Made by a program: the position numbers and the translations under genes. Below are positions 63,976-64,000 of a DNA stretch of 64,000 nt, piece by piece. The notes beneath the pieces were generated by a model that did not search any database, was not told the origin of the DNA, and saw only the letters and a program-made list of their open reading frames with translations. Origin of the DNA: Allacma fusca (lineage: Eukaryota > Arthropoda > Collembola > Symphypleona > Sminthuridae); the NCBI GenBank assembly GCA_947179485.1, contig OX359246.1, forward strand, positions 46,417,632 through 46,481,631. Direction: 5' to 3'. Positions within the stretch are counted from its first letter, which is position 1. Each line of letters opens with the position of its first letter.

Positions 63976-64000
63976 GTAAGTTGTCACAATTCAGGCCGTT

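Overview
The window looks like nuclear DNA of an arthropod, most probably a copepod crustacean related to the salmon louse. The evidence is AT-rich intergenic DNA, split genes with short GT-AG introns, an RR-2 chitin-binding cuticle protein gene, and abundant (CA)n/(CT)n and TACA/TATG-type simple repeats. The species is inferred, not shown.

Layout. Positions 1-20000 are AT-rich and hold four well-supported genes: a SEC14-like CRAL-TRIO/GOLD protein (minus, 10 exons, 389 codons), the nexin-dynein regulatory complex subunit DRC2/CCDC65 (minus), an unrecognised Cys-rich 266-residue protein (plus, 3 exons), and a secreted RR-2 cuticle protein (minus, 3 exons) arranged tail to tail with the Cys-rich gene. 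For all but DRC2 the exon lengths sum to a whole number of codons with every junction in phase, which supports the reconstructions. From about 20000 to 41000 I see no gene. That stretch is visibly less AT-rich, dense in microsatellites, and carries repeated copies of the palindrome TACATATGTA.

From 41155 to the right edge runs the 5' part of a plus-strand gene for a multiplexin (collagen XV/XVIII-type): a signal peptide split over two exons, then a thrombospondin-N/laminin-G-like domain over four exons, continuing beyond the window. Its second coding intron (45626-60306) contains the most striking object here, an intact LTR retrotransposon at 52692-59585.

The retrotransposon is Ty1/copia type by domain order (gag zinc knuckle, protease, integrase, reverse transcriptase, RNase H). 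It has 390-bp LTRs that read as identical, a 5-bp target duplication CAAAC, a primer binding site matching the 3' end of initiator Met tRNA, and a purine tract. Its single 1922-codon ORF runs past RNase H in the same frame into about 545 residues with the architecture of a class I viral envelope/fusion protein: signal-like segment, RQKR cleavage site followed by a long hydrophobic segment, helical region, cysteine- and N-glycosylation-rich ectodomain, and C-terminal membrane anchor. A copia-type animal element with gag, pol and env in one uninterrupted frame is unusual, and it is the main candidate for a previously undescribed system in this window.
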